A stretch of 64,000 nt of DNA from Hyaloscypha bicolor E (taxonomy: Eukaryota > Ascomycota > Leotiomycetes > Helotiales > Hyaloscyphaceae): NCBI RefSeq assembly GCF_002865645.1, contig NW_020194546.1, positions 186,001-250,000 of the forward strand, written 5' to 3'. Positions 34,458 through 46,235 of the stretch are shown one piece after another. Under the pieces are notes generated by a model, which saw only the letters and a program-made list of their open reading frames with translations, searched no databases and was not told where the DNA came from. Both the position numbers and the translations under genes were made by a program. The stretch's first letter is position 1. Every line of letters begins with the position of its first letter.

Positions 34458-36137
34458 ATGTCTTTCGACTACTCATTCTCGTTTGGGCCAACCACCCCGC
34501 CGTCCTTCTCCTTCGAGGAAGCTCTCAATGATGCCTCCTTCACTGTCGGGCACACCCGATCAAGCTCACACGCTTCCTCACTGTACTCCCAAGAGTCGTC
34601 ACCTGACTCCGTCAACACTCAATTGACCACTCCGGCCAGGTCTCCCATCCGCCAACATGGGCCATTGCTGCTACCAAAGATCCGTCCTCAGGATCAGGAG
34701 ATCCATTCTCCTCCCAAGAGATCTAAGAAGACTCCCATGAAGACAAACACCAATCCTTCCAACGCCGTCTTCAGACCATCACATCAGAGAAGCTACACCA
34801 ACCCCGAGTCCATCTCTTTCTTGCCACAGCAAGATAACATCCCATCACACACCCGTTCAATGTCTACGTTGTGCTCTCCAATCTCCTTTACCCAACAACC
34901 CAACAACGAGAGACGAGCATCAAGTGTCGGTCTCGACAGCCAAAGCCTGGGCAAATATGGCTTCCCTACCTACCGCCAGCTTCCCACCTACACTCCTTCA
35001 GCCACCAACCCACAGACCGAGACCTTCATGGCGCAGAACTTCTACCACACTCCTCAACGTACGCCTTCACCACTTCACCAGAACCTTCTCTTGGACGACA
35101 TGGCCGTCGGTCCCATCGACGACGGCACGACCACAACCCTAATGGCCTATCTAACCTCCCCCAACCCAGCCCCAGCGCTAGTCCGACAACTCAACATCCA
35201 CGTCCGCGACACAAACACCAAGCACTTCTGGTGGGACATCCGGCAAATCCGTCCCTGGACAACCTTCACTCCAACAACTATAAACTCAATCCCGGGCCTC
35301 CAAGCCCTCCTCTCCATCGCCCTTCCAACCCTAACCTTCCCAACACCACCCCGCACCTCTCTCCAACCCGATACCGAAACCGAGCTCCAAAGCATCTACA
35401 CCTCCTTCTACGCTACCAAGCTAAACGCTGCGCTATCGCTATCGCTCGGGCCAAGACATCTCGTCATGCGCCCCTCAAAAGGCAGCGCCGACGCCTCATT
35501 CGTCTCAAACTACACAGACGACACGTCCCAAATGATCTACGGGCGAGGTCTCGGCCGCGTCGTCGGGCTGGTCAAGTCTTTTGATCGATGGAACACGGGC
35601 ATGCGCGTCGAAGGCAACCACCGGAAAGTCGAGTACCTGCGGGGCCTCGCGCACCTGCACCGCCACATGCGGGAACACGGCTGTCGGTATGGGTTCATCA
35701 TCACGGAGATCGAGCTTGTCGTTGTGCGCAATGGCGGCGAGACCGTTCCCCATTTCGGGTACTTGGAGATCCAGACGATCCAACTCGCTACGCACGATTC
35801 TCAGACTTGCACGTTTGAAGAAGTCGAGGGTTCTTTTGTAGATGCAGGGGAAGAGAATGTGGTGGAGAGGAAGCAGAAGATGACTGCGTTGTTGGCGTTG
35901 TGGTATTTGCATATGCTGGCGAGAGATGATGTGTTGCCTGGACAAGTTGGCTGGAGGAGCGAGATTGGAGCGCCGGCGGAGGGAACCAGGAGGAAGTGTT
36001 TGCCGAAGGATGAGTGGATTCCAGAGCCGCAGTTGGCGGAGAAGAGGGAGGCGAAGAGAGCTAGAGGATGGGTGTGGCCTGAGGAGGCGGTTGGACGAAA
36101 AGAGCTTGGGAAGAGGGGAGTCAGATACAATTGTTAG
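34458..36137 (+). CDS. Fungal-specific protein with disordered N-terminus and conserved C-terminal domain
   Basis: One uninterrupted exon of 559 aa. Residues 1-210 are Ser/Pro/Thr-rich with basic patches (PPKRSKK, a possible nuclear signal). The C-terminal ~330 residues form a compact domain with VRQLNIHVRDTN, HFWWDIRQIRPW, a YLRGLAHLHRHMREHGCRYG block, then GFIITEIELV...GYLEIQTI and a final helix TALLALWYLHMLARDD. I recall this layout as a conserved fungal family without known function. The strand pair around ITEIELV and YLEIQ, with acidic residues, resembles the core of PD-(D/E)XK-type nucleases; this is inference only. Basic C-terminus (EKREAKRARGWVWP). A 5' UTR intron probably precedes it. 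Confidence 0.8.
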   Translation: MSFDYSFSFGPTTPPSFSFEEALNDASFTVGHTRSSSHASSLYSQESSPDSVNTQLTTPARSPIRQHGPLLLPKIRPQDQEIHSPPKRSKKTPMKTNTNPSNAVFRPSHQRSYTNPESISFLPQQDNIPSHTRSMSTLCSPISFTQQPNNERRASSVGLDSQSLGKYGFPTYRQLPTYTPSATNPQTETFMAQNFYHTPQRTPSPLHQNLLLDDMAVGPIDDGTTTTLMAYLTSPNPAPALVRQLNIHVRDTNTKHFWWDIRQIRPWTTFTPTTINSIPGLQALLSIALPTLTFPTPPRTSLQPDTETELQSIYTSFYATKLNAALSLSLGPRHLVMRPSKGSADASFVSNYTDDTSQMIYGRGLGRVVGLVKSFDRWNTGMRVEGNHRKVEYLRGLAHLHRHMREHGCRYGFIITEIELVVVRNGGETVPHFGYLEIQTIQLATHDSQTCTFEEVEGSFVDAGEENVVERKQKMTALLALWYLHMLARDDVLPGQVGWRSEIGAPAEGTRRKCLPKDEWIPEPQLAEKREAKRARGWVWPEEAVGRKELGKRGVRYNC

Positions 36138-36732
36138 ATGTGGCTGCTGCTGGTCAGCTGCCACGGTGGTTGGCCGGTTATGATGTGATGAATGAACGGA
36201 TGGTGGGCGGGCTCGTGTTGGAGATATGATTTATTTGCTTATAATAATTCAATGGATTGACCAAAACATGTTGCTTCTCTCGATTCGTAAACCGGGTTGG
36301 TGGGATTTGTTTCGATTTAGGGGCATGTTTTTATTTTGCTCCTCACGTGTCTTCACGTGCACGGCCTGGCGCTTTCCTGTAGGCCTTATATATTGAAATA
36401 AGCAATTTTGTCAATAAGAAGTCTCTAGTCGTAAGCTTAGCGCAAGTTAAGTTTCTGGACATACATAGTATGTGCCCGGCTCTAACTTCTACTGCGGTAG
36501 CGAAACTATCTACCAATGTGGTAACTTGAGTAACGGCGTGTGAGGATGAGATGCTCTGCCACAAGTAAACCAAGCGAAAGCTGAGTTTCTTGGTCCAAAA
36601 GGATTTCTTTTGCTTCTTAAACCTTTGGAAGCCTGGAAGTAGGCCATGCATGCTTTGGTGGGTGCGAATTTTATTTTTGCATAATTTTTTGAGCGAGCTC
36701 GCTTCAATCTTTCCGCCGCTTCTTACTACTGC
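36138..36732. other. Intergenic region between convergent genes
   Basis: Contains the 3' ends of the 559-aa protein gene and the oxidoreductase gene. Nothing else is recognised. Confidence 0.5.
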
Positions 36733-38141
36733 TCAAAGCTCACCAACCCGATAAACCAACTTCACACCACTAGCCCTCCCCTCCTTCAACATCTGCATGC
36801 CCCCCAAAGTCCCCTCTAAACCGCCTTCCATAATTTTCGCCGGATGCGCCTTCGCCCTCCCCTCTTCGACCAACCCCTCAGCCAACCTTATCATCCTCTT
36901 CGCCAACTCCCAATCCTCAGGCACAACTTCCCACCGTTCCCCTTCAATCTCGAACGCCTCGCCCGTAGCCGTGTATCCGAGCAAAAATACGTTTTTGACC
37001 TCTGATTCCGGGCGCGGGAACGGGATGTCCATTAGGTTGACGTAAATTGACTGCTTTGGGGTTGAAGTTGAGTGTGAGGAGGATAGGGCTTGGGCGCAGA
37101 TTTCCGCGGACGAGGGAGTGGCGATCGTGTCGAGGACTATGGTAAGGGTTATTTTGGGTGAGGGCATTGAGTTTAGAGCCACACGAGGGGTCGCGCTGGG
37201 GGCTTGTTAGGAGGGTTGTGTTCATACGACGGTTAAAGACGAACATAATCGATCACGTGATTTGCTCCTAGGCTCTTGAGGAGGGAGAAATTGTGCGCGG
37301 AGGAGGTGGTGAGGACTTGTAATCCAGATCTAATGTTTTATTTACATCAATATTGATTCTTGATCAGGAGTTTGAAGAGAATTGGGAGTATGGAGGTTGT
37401 GGAACGAACAGTTTCGCAAACTGGATGGCGAGCGTGCCGGTCGCTGTGCTGCCGCCGTAAATCAAAATCGCCCGCCCGTCTTTCTTCTCTTCCTGGTTGA
37501 TGGGAAAATCAGGGAGTGGTAGGGAGAGATGCTTGTATAAAGCCAGTGCTACGGTTGCGAGACCGCAGGGGAGCGTGGCTGCTTCCTCGAAGGAGAGGTT
37601 CGGCGGGATATGCATTGCTATGTCGCCTTTCACAAGGATGTACGATGCGAAGGTGCCGTCTTGGGGCTCAAGATCGTTTCCTATTTACCATTAGCTTCAA
37701 TTCTCCAATGAAATCTTTTGCCTTTTCATTTTAGATGTGAGCTTTGGAGATGAGAGGAGTACCTCCGTGTGCCATCCCCGCGATCCTATCCCCAACCTTG
37801 AAATCCTTCGTCACCTTACTCCCGACTTCAACAACGATTCCAGCAGCCTATTTAACGGGGGAATGAGCAATTTCTTGATACAGATTCCCTCACGAAACAG
37901 GTCAGGAAACAAGAAAGAAGGCACTCCCTAGCGGGCCACTACTTACATCGCACCCAAGAAGGGTATACGGCGTCCCATCCTTCAGCGCCTCATCGACAGT
38001 CTGCCAGTCTGTGGGATTCAGAGCTACAGCTATGGTGCGGACGAGGATATACTCCGGTCTTAGCGCTGGGATCGGAATTTCAGCAAGGGAGGCATGATAT
38101 TGCGCTGTTTTTATGATGCCGCGATTTTCTAGGGTGGCCAT
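36733..38141 (-). CDS. Zinc-type (MDR) alcohol dehydrogenase/enoyl reductase-like protein with an apparent 1-nt frameshift
   Basis: Minus-strand exons 37947..38141, 37763..37847, 37410..37680, 37245..37329 and 36733..37195. The first four junctions keep phase. The product (~365 aa) is an NADPH-dependent medium-chain reductase: catalytic GroES-like N-terminus (VALNPTDWQ, AGIVVEVGSKV), a nucleotide-binding YGGSTATGTLAIQFAKLSG Rossmann motif, and the SLGANHVIDYRDP block. In the last exon the expected sequence runs in one frame up to about 37150, then continues one base out of frame; the extra base lies in GGG at 37146-37148 (plus strand). An alternative 38-nt intron would restore the frame but is too short and loses the YRDP motif. 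It is therefore either an assembly error or a pseudogene. Substrate unknown; polyketide enoyl reductases and quinone reductases share this fold. Confidence 0.78.
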
Positions 38142-41100
38142 TGTTGAGACGTTGCTAATCCTTTGAGCTAGAGGGAGAGGAGGAGAGAGGAGACATGGTG
38201 CGGGTTTTATAGAATTATGGGAGTTCAACTTGGTGTTTCATTGTGACTGTATGTACCTGGATTGCGGGGTGATTGAGGTGGATGGAGGTGCTGACTGATG
38301 TCTGTATTTCTAAGCAGTGCTTTTTAGACGCGCTTGTCTATGAGCCGGCCGATGATTCCAACCTTATCGAAGGTTTCATCATGAATTCCGTGATTTTTGG
38401 CATGATTTTTGGCATGATTATCGTCATCTTTAGGGTTGCACATGGGGGGCGACTCGTCAAGGAAGACTGTGGGAGGTCGAGAAGCCGGCGATGGAACGCC
38501 GTGTCTCATTTCGGAGTTAATCTCCTCAACCAACCTCAAGCTTCGTTTTTCGTTCTTCGCTTTCACCTTCAGTTCAAATTTCGAGCGAAGAGAGGCGGAT
38601 GCACGCATTAACGCACTCGATTTTGTGCAATGTGAAGGCCATGTGATGGGCATTATCGTCTCCACTGATGCCAATGATCCAACCTCCTCACCGCCTCCTA
38701 CAACATCCCTCAAGCACGAATTCTCATTCCAACGGAGTGCGAAATTATGCGATTGAACATCGAGAAAGCCAACACCACGTCTCTTAGATCCCATAATTAA
38801 TGGGCGAAGCGGCATTGGCCATGCTTAGTACGGAGGTTGTGAAGGTAAAATTTTACATCCATGATGCTAGGATCGAGCAGAAGGAAAGGTGATCGAGCTT
38901 TGATTTGAGGAGGCTTGTTTGCATTGATATCTATCTACAGGTATGTTCTGAACATCACAGAATGTACCTCCAGGCCCACGTGCAATTTAGCCAAGCTTGT
39001 TCGAATTGAGAGTTGAAGTCTCGCCAGCCTTCTCTCCCTCAAATACTCCTACGATGTATGGCACATTCAGTCCAAGTCCATCTCAAATGTTGTCACGAAC
39101 TGCAGAACATAAACCACACAAGACAGCTTCTCCATCTGCATTTCAGCGCGTCTCTCCAAAACTAAATTTGGCCCGTTTGGGATGAGAGGACTGCTATGCG
39201 TGAAGGAGTTGTGTCCAAGTCAGTAAAGGTCAAAGTTGAATGGAGCACTCAAGCATACCTTGCATCTGAACAGAGGTGGGCAATGTTGGTTCTTACGCCT
39301 CTGCGTCATTGATATTGTCGAGCGATTGGTGAAGCGGGGGGCAGACAGAAAACCCCGTTCGAAATTGGACCTGTATCTCGCACCCGGTCAGTTCGATCTG
39401 TTGAACTGAGTAAGACCACACAATCCTCCCCTCTCTGCGTCCAGCATCACGGGTCCGTTCCAAAATCTCAACAGAGGCATAAACTGAATCCGAAGAAACA
39501 GGTATCAGCACCAACTGTGGTATCGCCTGGACCGAAATCCAACTACAGCAGGGGTCAGGGAACATGCTGCCCACGGTGCCATCTCAAAGGATGATGATTG
39601 ATCATTTTGGAACTTTCCACATACACTGCCGCTAGCCCTAAACCAAAGGAAGACTCCCCCCAGCCAAAGCAGGCGGGTTTACGATCCCAAGTGATTCATA
39701 GGAGTCTTGCATGCCTTGGCAGTCATCGCATGGAGAGTACCTTACCCCATGCTACACGGCAAAGTGGTCCCCTTGTACCACTCTTTCGCAGACAGTGTGT
39801 GTTGTGACAGGCCCGCCTGCGCATCGAGGAAGTGGATGTGCCGAGCCGTGCCGGGTCTTACCTGATGTGTCAATCCCACTGGAGTGATTGTTCTGATTCC
39901 GACCATGCTCTGCTTCGGTCTGAACTCCCCACCGGCTGGTTGTGAACTCAGACCCTGGAGAATGACAGTTAGGCTCCAAGCGGGAACTCTTGCTTACCTT
40001 GAGTACCCCTTTGCTGTGGAACTGCATGCGAAAGTGTTTGAAGCCAAGTGGACCAGTTGCGATCCTGAAGGTTGTCGAAGTGAAGGTGGAGAGTGTCCAA
40101 GTTGCCGTGGAACATTCTATGCAATGACCGAAGTCAAGTGAATCAATCGAGTGGCCGATAACTACAAGTGCTAAGAGATCAGCAAGTGAAACTTGGACAG
40201 GATGTTTTGTTTGGACGAAAGAAAGGGGTGCTAAAGCCAGCACTTGCTAATGAGAATGGGATGAGAACACATGAAGGGTATGGTAGAGCATATCGATGAC
40301 CACAAGTAGGCAACATGCCTGAAGGGCAATGATGAAGAGTGAAGACGTGTTGCTTCACTTGAACTTGAACAATGGCAATCGTATGGTGAGGCACAATGAA
40401 GAAGGCTAGCACCTTAGGCGCAACTCAAACTCTTCTCAACTCGAGGAAGGCGCTACATCCGGGCTCTTTCCAGCTCAAAGTCAAATCGAAAGCATGATCT
40501 CATAGCGTGTTGAGACCAATAAACAAATGCGAACGGGCCACCTGAGCGCGTTGCAGCGATGAAAATGCAGAAGAGATGCAAAGATCAAAGGAATGCGCAA
40601 AAGGTCAGAGGAAAGCAGATTGTTTTTCGCAGCTTGCGAGTTCGAGTGATTGATTGATTGAGAGAGGCTTCTCTTGATGCCACCATGCAGTGGCGTTGTG
40701 TCGTTGATGACTTCTTCCACGGGAAGCTTTCGCTGTTGCTGTCACGATAGCCTCAGCGACGACAAGGCCGCAAGTCGCGACCAGACGAAAACGAAAGCTC
40801 AATGGGGATGAATTACTAACCTTTCCTTATATCCTCTGATCCATCGCATGCATGTCGATGCTGTTGTTGCGTTGTGGTGGGCGGAGATGAAAAGTACTGG
40901 TGGCAGGTTTTGAGAGGTAAGAAGGATGGAGAGAAAAGAGGAAAGGTGGACGAAGGGTCCTTTAAGTAGGCGTTGCGCTTCTGGCTCATAGGCTCGCCGG
41001 ACATTGAGAGTTTGCTGGGAAGCAGGCTAGCAGGGCTGTGTGTTGAAAAAATGACGATGGCTTGGCGTGGTGTTGTCGTCAGCGACAGCGAACAGAGTGG

Positions 41101-41967
41101 TGCTCATGATGTTGAGAAGACCTGCGAAACAACACCATTTCTCGTCCCGCGGAACAAGAACGAGATGTGGATTATTGCCCGGCCATTTCTAAAAGCTATT
41201 AACGAAGAATAACTCGAATATTATACTCTTTACATTTGATTGGGATGAAAAGGGGTTGTTTACTTTCTACCGTTTTCAGCGCCTTCCTCACATCCCACGG
41301 CAGCACAGCAGAGGATGAACGCTGGGGCCGGACGAAATTTGCGGGCCATGCGCAATTATAGAGGAAACTGATAGATTGTGGTTGAAGAGGTTAATGATCT
41401 GTTGGCAGATTTCGACCGAGCCTTACCTGAAGATTCAGCACACTGATTTTCGGCCCTACGAGCATTGCCGCTAATCTTCCGTGCCAGTCTTCTCCAATCT
41501 AAATGCACCCACTTGAGCAATGGCAGCGTCGGTCCTGCTCGACCAGAAAAACCAATTGTGCCCGAGTTGGGAGACGTCAGCGGGAGGACCCGAGTGTGCC
41601 AGAACTCGGGAATGCATTCAAAAGAGCCGAGACCATATCGTGCATGTCACGGCTCGTTAGAGGGGACTGTTGGGTGTTTGTTTTGAGAATCGTGGTATAT
41701 TGGCTAGAGCGATTGGCGGCACGGACTACCACATCAATGAGAAGTGTTGTACCGGGGGGGGGGGGGAGGAATCACGATTTTTGACTTCGAATTAATTACT
41801 TCTATTGGACATATACGTTTCTCATCATCATCCCGCCGTGATCAACCGGCCAATTTCCAGTACGGTCGATCATCTCAACTCCGATCCCAATGCAAAGTCC
41901 GTCTACCCGTTGAATCCACGTCCAGTTTAGCGCTTCTATCAAAGTAATCTCAGAACCCTTTCTTATC
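38142..41967. other. 3.8-kb gene-poor region
   Basis: No gene is supported on either strand. Frames up to 163 codons (39752-40243) have no motif or coding-like usage. A G13 homopolymer lies at 41754-41766. Confidence 0.5.
41754..41766. repeat. G13 homopolymer
   Basis: Thirteen consecutive G on the plus strand, just downstream of the CSC1-like gene. Such runs are rare in fungal DNA and prone to sequencing error. Confidence 0.9.
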
Positions 41968-44900
41968 CTACGAATCCCTATGCTGTCGCCTTGTCCTGAA
42001 GTAGTCATAAGACATCGGATCCGCGTCCTCTTCATGCTGAGGCAAACCACCGTATCCTTGTGGGCCGCCGCCCAAGAAGCCAGGGGCTCTTCTCTCTAGA
42101 CTTTGCTCTCTCGTTCGGTTTACCATTATAGGAGGAGAGGCGAGAGGCATATCTGCTGCGTCATGAACCAGTCCTATCTGGCTATCATTTCTGTGGCCAT
42201 AAATCGGATTGTGGTGTCCGCCCACTCCAATATCGCCTTGCGCATCGTATGACACTGTCGAAGCACCTGTATAATCCCGCTTGGGGGTGGGGTGGTGCAT
42301 GACAGGTGTTCCAGGTCTTGAATCAGAACCCCAAACAGAAGAGCTCCCAGGCGTATCAGTTCTGATAATATCTTCTGCTCTACCATAAATACCTCCGCTC
42401 CCACCATGTTCATCTCCAAACTCTTGTCGGCCTTTGTAATACTCGAAATCAAGACGATTCTCAGGCACGATCTCGAATCCAGGGACACCCAGTGCTGTTT
42501 TTGGTTGGCCTGGACGACCTTCTTGCATGAGATTCAATGCAAATGTATCTGAATATCCAGAAACAGATCCGGACTCACCAGAACCTGGAATGTTGCTATC
42601 TGTCAGACGGCCACCGTAAACAGATGCTAAAATGTTTTGTGCGCTGGCATGCACCATGGGAGTGATCAATGGTCGGTAAAGCGCAGGGTGACCAAATCGA
42701 GATGCGAGCCTGTCCCGCTTTCCATCGAAAATCTTGGTGCGGCTTGCCTCATGGTCTTTCATACCAGCCCTGGTCATATAATAGTGAATCTTGTCGTCGA
42801 AGGTAGTCTTGCAGTACCATTTGAAGGCGAGCATCAAAAATGGCAGCGGGATTACCGCATAGGCTTCCATGTGACCACCGTCTCCATGCACCCAAACGGC
42901 AAGAAACACTACTAGGTTTGACAAGATAGCCGCAAAGATCATTCTGTTGTAAAACATGCGCCAGAACATGCCGCCAGACTCGGTCTTCGTGATGAAGATG
43001 TAGAGGATTAAGTATTTCTTCAGATAAACGTCGAGCGCGAAATACAACGCGCAGGCTGGAAGGACCAAAGGCTGAAGAGTTGCATAGCACAGGGCAACAG
43101 TCGTGTAGAACAGAAAGTAATTATAGTAACTGGCGTAATCGAAAGCAGGCGGTGCCGTGAGCTCAATCATTTCCCGAGGAGTTGGATGGGACCATTTTCG
43201 AGCACAGAAACTGTACACCAAAGTCCATAATTGAGCCAAATCGATCGCAGCTCCCAGGTTTCTTTGAAGTAACCAAGTGATCCAGAAGGTTGAGATATCG
43301 CAAAGCGATATGAATAGGGACTCGGCAAAATCCGCAGATTTAATGGCAGCCCAAGCTTCCGTTCCGTTTGCTGTCTGTTTAATGACACTGGTGACAAATG
43401 TCCAGATGGTACTGAATACCGAGAACACAATCAAAAAGTTGAAGACAAAGAAGGTGTAGAGTTTGCCCGCCACATGACGCTCGCGGGCAGTCTTCGTTGT
43501 ATCTCCAGCCCTGATCGCCAAACGTCGAAAAATAATTGGCAGAATCAGGTACACCAATGAAGTGAGAGCCGGAGAGAGAACACCTTGAACGATTGACCAC
43601 CAGCTTGTGTGAGCAGCAAGTGAATCATTGAAACCATGCCAAACAAGACCAAGATTCGCCAAATTGACCAAGAAGATGGAGATCATAGCATTTGGCGCAA
43701 TCCATACGAGAGTCAAGAGCGTAACCCAGAGGTTATTCACAATTCGCCTTGTCCGCCTCTGTGCCTTGCTGAGAGGCATGTTCTTCCAGATGATGTCGTT
43801 TGGCCTCGGAGCTAGCACGATGCTGGTGCCTTGGGGATGTTTCTTCTTCGCGGCAAATGCGATGCTATGAGCCTCCTCGATTTGCTCATAGCTCGCAAAT
43901 CCATACGGCAAGGGGTTTCGCATATCGACCGTTGTGCGGACCTCTTTGATCTCTGTCTCTAACTCCTTTATGCGTTGTGTAAGGTATTCAATGGCATCCA
44001 ACTTCTGGCCCTTTGGGTAGGAACCCCAATTTGGATCGTCTTTCGAAGGCTTGCATACTGGCCGGCGCGGTGGGAGATTATTGGGGTCCTTCAGATATTT
44101 CGCCAGGAATTTCTCGAGATCGCGAACAGTCTGATTGTGTTGTTCGATGAGCTCTGGCAACTCTTTGACGTTTCGAGCTATGGCTGTCCTCGAGAAGGAC
44201 GATGTTGGCACAACTTCATCAATCAGTCTTCCGATACCCTCGTCAGATCGAGAGTCCTTGGGAATATCGTTTATCTGCCCAAATTAGCAGGCAATCCAGA
44301 ACGGTGTCCATGGCATCTTACCATCAATGTTCGGGCATGCAGACTAGCTTTGTACTCTGGACTGTCGTAATACTGTCTTCGAAGTCTGAGTACTGCTCTG
44401 TAGTTCCACCATAAATATGCAGCCAAGATGATGTTAAACAGCCATGCGCATATCGCCATCCCCCAATTGGCAGATCCGAATGTATTGACAGGCGTGACCA
44501 TGCTCACTGCATTCGATTGTGAGAACTTCTGACCCTTGGACAAGTTGACCGGTATTAAGATTCCACATCCCAGTACAGTTATCGCCAGGAACATATTCCG
44601 GCACATCCTCAAAACTCTCAGAAAGACCGTAGCGTCGAGTCCAATCAGATCCACCAAGTCTTGCTCCTTCGTTTTCAGAACCGGCCCCACCCACGCCAGC
44701 ATTCCCTTTCCCATCGGTGGAGGGGCATGTTTCTCGTCTGCAATCTTTAATTTCGGTGAATACACGACGGAGTTGTAGGGTCTCAGAAGGGAGAATCCGA
44801 GGGCAAGGAGTAAGGTGAAGCCGATCGACGTGCCCAAACTTGCGAAGATGGAAGACTGGGAGAGCTAATTGTCGATTAGACATACTGTGGGTAAATATTA

Positions 44901-45018
44901 CACAGAGACTGACCTGCGATCGATAGGGGTCTGCGAGAAGATCAAGCAGTTTGCCCGCACCGGACTTGCCCTGCTCCTGCCTCTTCACAAAATCGACTGT
45001 CGAGATGAAGAGATCCAT
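41968..45018 (-). CDS. CSC1/RSN1-like (OSCA/TMEM63) osmosensitive cation channel
   Basis: Exons 44914..45018, 44322..44864 and 41968..44274 join in phase to give 984 aa. OSCA/TMEM63 proteins are stress-gated cation channels; fungal members include Csc1, Rsn1 and Phm7. The N-terminal membrane segment starts at LGTSIGFTLLLALGF, with two further spans before residue ~210. A long cytosolic loop contains the second exon-intron boundary and a coiled stretch (QRIKELETEIKEV). The seven-span core starts near LWVTLLTLVWIAPNAMI and includes ISTFWITWLLQRNLG and the PPAFDYASYYNYFLF segment. The C-terminal ~250 residues are cytosolic and disordered, longer than in yeast Csc1 (782 aa). The plasma membrane is the likely site. 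Which of the three yeast homologues it matches is not decided. Confidence 0.92.
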
Positions 45019-46235
45019 GGTAAAATAAAATAAAAAGCGAGTGGCTATGACGGGCCAGAGGCCGGACAAGAAAAAGAAAGTTGTTCTGTTATCGAAGTCG
45101 AGGGTCTTTAGAGAGAAAAGGGGTCTCTCGTGAAGGGTATTGAGCCTGAAATGGTTCGTTTCTTCGTTGGGTTCTGTCGAAACCGGGTTTGTCTTCCCTT
45201 GATTAGATACGGGATTGTAGGGAACAAAGACCGGGGTTGCGAGGAATGTCACACGCTCCTGAACAATCTCGATAAACGGTGCGTTTTCAACAATGTAGAT
45301 GTAAGAAGGGAAGAAGGAATTGGAAAAGAAGGAAGAGTAACGACAGACGGGAGGGGAAGAGAATTCCTAGGAGAGAGGCCCAGTTGCGCACAGCATAAAA
45401 GCCATGGGCTGTCCTTTTGCGGTGGGGTTATGACGGCGATGGATCGCCAGATCGAACTCCTGATAAAGTTTTTCCGGCCGCCCAGGTCGGCTTCCAGAAC
45501 CACTGCTGATTGGCTGGGAATCACTAGGCGAGGACCGGGTTGAGATTAGTGGCTGCTATTTTCAGCGAGAACCGAGGACCCCTTAACGCCTGCAAAGAAC
45601 GTTGCATTTTCATGCTGTTGGGTGTTGGGCTGTGGATGGCTGAAGACCCTGGATAAGTTGAGATGAGGCTCGTACTTCGTATACGCGGACTTCTCAAATA
45701 TACGGCAACAGGTTGGGAATGATGTAGATGTGACCCTGAAAAATGCGTTTCAGCCGAGAAGACCCTTGCACTGGGCTTCCCGATTCGGAAGACTTTGTGG
45801 CTGTGAACAAGAAACCATTTGAGCGAACATGAAGGCGACGCGAGGAAACTTTACCTCACAATTAAGGGGCCGTTCACGAAGAGATGAAGTTTTGAATACT
45901 TGCACTGGCTTGATTGAAACCCTCCACGCCATCCACGAAGCAGCTCATGAAGCCACCTTGAACAGGTCACTCTCAAAAAGACAGCGAGTAAATGCACGAG
46001 CAACCGAGACGAGAAGGTAAGGAATTGGAGACTTGAGAGGGATGGTGGTGAGTTATATGAAAGAGGCAGGATGGAGTGAAGGAAGGAGACAAGGGGGTAC
46101 CAGCCTTCATATGGCTCTGTGACCGGGAGGTTGCAGACTGCAGGAGTTCGCACGTGATTGTAAACCACTTAAATCGAGTTTTCTGAACTACATTTTGGTA
46201 TCTTCATTCAGCTGCTGACAAATTTCACGTTCCTC
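45019..46235. other. Intergenic region
   Basis: Promoter and leader of the CSC1-like gene plus the 3' end of the DUF7580-type gene. No gene is recognised. Confidence 0.5.

Noticed and set aside
39752..40243. 163-codon minus-strand frame
   Set aside because: No recognisable motif, no neighbouring exons in phase, Ser/Thr/His-rich like random translation.
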